Notes under the pieces: generated by a model | The model's database searches: none | The model's input: the letters and a program-made list of their open reading frames with translations, nothing else | Told to the model about the DNA's origin: nothing | Assembly (NCBI GenBank): GCA_000687975.1 | Contig: JIAB01000001.1 | Span: 1,302,001 to 1,366,000 of the forward strand | Length of the DNA: 64,000 nucleotides | Direction of reading: 5' to 3' | Source: Lachnospiraceae bacterium AC2031 | GTDB taxonomy: Bacteria > Bacillota > Clostridia > Lachnospirales > Lachnospiraceae | Made by a program: the position numbers and the translations under genes | Part shown: piece by piece, positions 62,519 through 64,000 of the stretch | Position numbering within the stretch: position 1 is the first letter of the stretch | Layout: the number at the start of each line of letters is the position of its first letter

Positions 62519-63184
62519 TTATCTAGAAAAAATTTCGCTAAGTATTTTACCAAGTGTAAGGTATAGAAGTCTCATATCAAGCAGTAATGAAAAATGCTTG
62601 ATATAATACATATCGTATCTGAGCTTCTTATCTGTCTCTATCTCGTAGTCACCATATACCTGAGCAAAGCCAGTAAGTCCAGCCTTTACCTGAAGTCTCT
62701 TATCAAAACCAGGCAGTTCCTTCTTGATCTCTTTGATCAGTTCTGGACGCTCTGGACGTGGTCCTACTAAAGACATATCGCCTTTGATAACATTTATCAA
62801 CTGAGGAAGCTCGTCTAAATGAGTATCTCTAAGTCTTCTTCCAAATGGAGTCACGCGATCATCATCTTCTGAAGAGAGCATTGCTCCATGTTCCTCAGAG
62901 TTTATTATCATGGATCTGAATTTATAGATCCAGAAAAGCTTTCCGCCCTTTGTAACGCGGCGCTGCTTATATATGATCGGACCTCCATCCTGAAGCTTCA
63001 CAACTATAGATATGAAAAGCATCAGCGGACTAAAGACAGCAAGCATACAAAGCGACAGAACTACATCCGACAAACGCTTAATTTCTACTTCTAACCCATA
63101 CATGGCACTTCGTCTGATAACTTCTCTGTTTTCAGCACTATGCCTAGTGTTTATTGTTTTTATACTTTGTAATTCCTGACTCAT
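62519..63184 (-). CDS. Sugar transferase (undecaprenyl-phosphate phosphosugar transferase)
   Basis: Initiates a surface polysaccharide by moving a phosphosugar onto undecaprenyl phosphate. It has one N-terminal membrane segment (KRLSDVVLSLCMLAVFSPLML) and the PglC/WcaJ-type catalytic region: IYKFRSMIINSEE, RRLRDTHLDELPQLINVI and MSLVGPRPERPE. The Asp-Glu catalytic dyad is in HLDELPQL. The start is uncertain; 63184 is chosen because an upstream ATG at 63199 abuts the AAGGAG site. It lies between rfbB and the GT2 gene. Confidence 0.92.
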   Translation of the reverse strand: MSQELQSIKTINTRHSAENREVIRRSAMYGLEVEIKRLSDVVLSLCMLAVFSPLMLFISIVVKLQDGGPIIYKQRRVTKGGKLFWIYKFRSMIINSEEHGAMLSSEDDDRVTPFGRRLRDTHLDELPQLINVIKGDMSLVGPRPERPELIKEIKKELPGFDKRLQVKAGLTGFAQVYGDYEIETDKKLRYDMYYIKHFSLLLDMRLLYLTLGKILSEIFSR

Positions 63185-63267
63185 CCTTAGTGGATTCATC
63201 TCCTTATAATAATATTGTCGTAGCCCCCTACACAAATATTATATAAGTCTTTTGCTAATTACCCCTA

Positions 63268-64000
63268 TTAGCGATTTGCGTACATACCTTCGTAATATTT
63301 CTGATAGTCACCACTTGTGACGTTCTTCATCCAGTCTTCATTCTCCAGATACCATTTGATTGTAAGACGGATACCGTCCTTGAACATAGTCTCTGGATAC
63401 CAGCCGATCTCAGCCTTGATCTTGTCAGGTGCGATAGCATAACGGCGGTCATGACCCTTACGGTCTGTTACATATGTAATAAGATCCTTAGACACATTTG
63501 CCTTACGTGGATCTGAATCAGGAAGAAGCTCCTGAAGTGTCTCAATAATGATCTCAATGATCTCGATGTTCTGCTTCTCGTTGTGACCACCGATGTTATA
63601 TCTCTCACCGAAACGGCCCTTCTCTGTAGCCATATCGATACCCTTTGCATGATCCATAACATAGAGCCAGTCACGAACGTTCTTACCATCGCCGTATACA
63701 GGAAGGTTCTTTCCTGCAAGTGCATTATTGATGATAAGTGGGATCAGCTTCTCTGGGAACTGATATGGGCCATAGTTATTTGAGCAGTTTGTAATAATAG
63801 CAGGGAAATGGTATGTATCAACATACGCCTTTACAAGCAGGTCTGATGATGCCTTACTTGATGAATATGGGCTATGAGGATCGATAGGTGTTGTCTCATA
63901 GAAGTAAGCATTTGGATCATCTGGAAGTGAACCATATACCTCATCTGTAGATACATGAAGGAATCTCTTATCCTCCTTGAATGAACCATCTTCATTCTCC
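63268..64000 (-). CDS. rfbB: dTDP-glucose 4,6-dehydratase, N-terminus cut by window edge
   Basis: Second step of dTDP-rhamnose synthesis. The frame is open to the window edge, with about 243 residues visible. The catalytic HVSTDEVYGSL and YSSSKASSDLL (Tyr-x3-Lys) motifs are present, followed by NCSNNYGPYQFPEKLIPL, the NTD-sugar-binding region GKNVRDWLYVMDH, and RKGHDRRYAI. The NAD-binding N-terminus is outside the window. It points to a rhamnose-containing polymer made with the downstream transferases. Confidence 0.95.
   Translation of the reverse strand, partial: ENEDGSFKEDKRFLHVSTDEVYGSLPDDPNAYFYETTPIDPHSPYSSSKASSDLLVKAYVDTYHFPAIITNCSNNYGPYQFPEKLIPLIINNALAGKNLPVYGDGKNVRDWLYVMDHAKGIDMATEKGRFGERYNIGGHNEKQNIEIIEIIIETLQELLPDSDPRKANVSKDLITYVTDRKGHDRRYAIAPDKIKAEIGWYPETMFKDGIRLTIKWYLENEDWMKNVTSGDYQKYYEGMYANR

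Overview
The window looks like a chromosomal segment of a Gram-positive anaerobe of the Clostridia, most likely Lachnospiraceae (Butyrivibrio/Roseburia-like). The grounds are a moderately low GC content, strong AGGAGG-type ribosome sites, frequent TTG/GTG starts, a free-standing AICAR transformylase next to a PurO-type IMP cyclohydrolase, a PadR-DUF1700-DUF4097 operon, DUF4250, LCP-type wall chemistry and several c-di-GMP phosphodiesterases. Most genes lie on the minus strand. No rRNA, tRNA, CRISPR array, integrase or transposase was recognised.

Layout. 1-3.2 kb: citrate synthase (cut by the window edge), mnmA and a YkgJ-type Cys-cluster protein. 3.4-4.9 kb: secreted GH25 lysozyme with wall-binding repeats. 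5-7.3 kb: the last two steps of purine synthesis as separate genes (AICAR transformylase and archaeal-type PurO), behind a clear promoter and a ZTP (pfl) riboswitch with terminator, and with a structured repeat between the two genes. 7.4-11.1 kb: cyclophilin, a GGDEF-like/EAL phosphodiesterase and a CPA2 antiporter. 11.2-15.9 kb: rlmD-larE-larB-larC-LUD, a nickel-pincer cofactor operon with a His-rich and C-terminally short LarC. 16-23 kb: CarD-like regulator, ECF sigma factor with a membrane beta-propeller protein, PadR-DUF1700-DUF4097, and a Gly/Pro-rich membrane protein. 23-32 kb: gpmI, DUF4250, MATE pump, YhaN/YhaO-like SMC ATPase and nuclease, and a membrane EAL protein. 32-35.9 kb: Y-family polymerase with a 59-residue partner, DUF4190 protein, aquaporin, DUF2752.

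35.9-42.4 kb holds the F1Fo ATP synthase operon in the order atpB-E-F-A-G-D-C. There is no atpH; instead the alpha subunit carries an N-terminal domain that looks like the C-terminal half of the delta subunit, and subunit c has a signal-peptide-like extension. 42.4-47.2 kb: rhomboid protease, two further copies of the structured repeat, lon and an HD-GYP protein. 47.4-57.6 kb: a large secreted protein with a degenerate C39-like end, a phosphofructokinase with an unusual signature, recR-ebfC-dnaX, an ICMT-like methyltransferase, a lipoprotein esterase and a membrane-anchored acidic protein. 57.7-64 kb: gltX, yihY, a 6S-like structured RNA, then a surface-polysaccharide group (LCP, GT2, sugar transferase, rfbB cut by the window end).

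The strongest leads are the delta-alpha fusion in the ATP synthase, the structured repeat family whose copies share a core but each carry their own self-complementary arms, the ZTP-riboswitch/PurO arrangement, and the LarC that lacks its C-terminal domain. All family assignments come from motif reading and none was confirmed by a database search.
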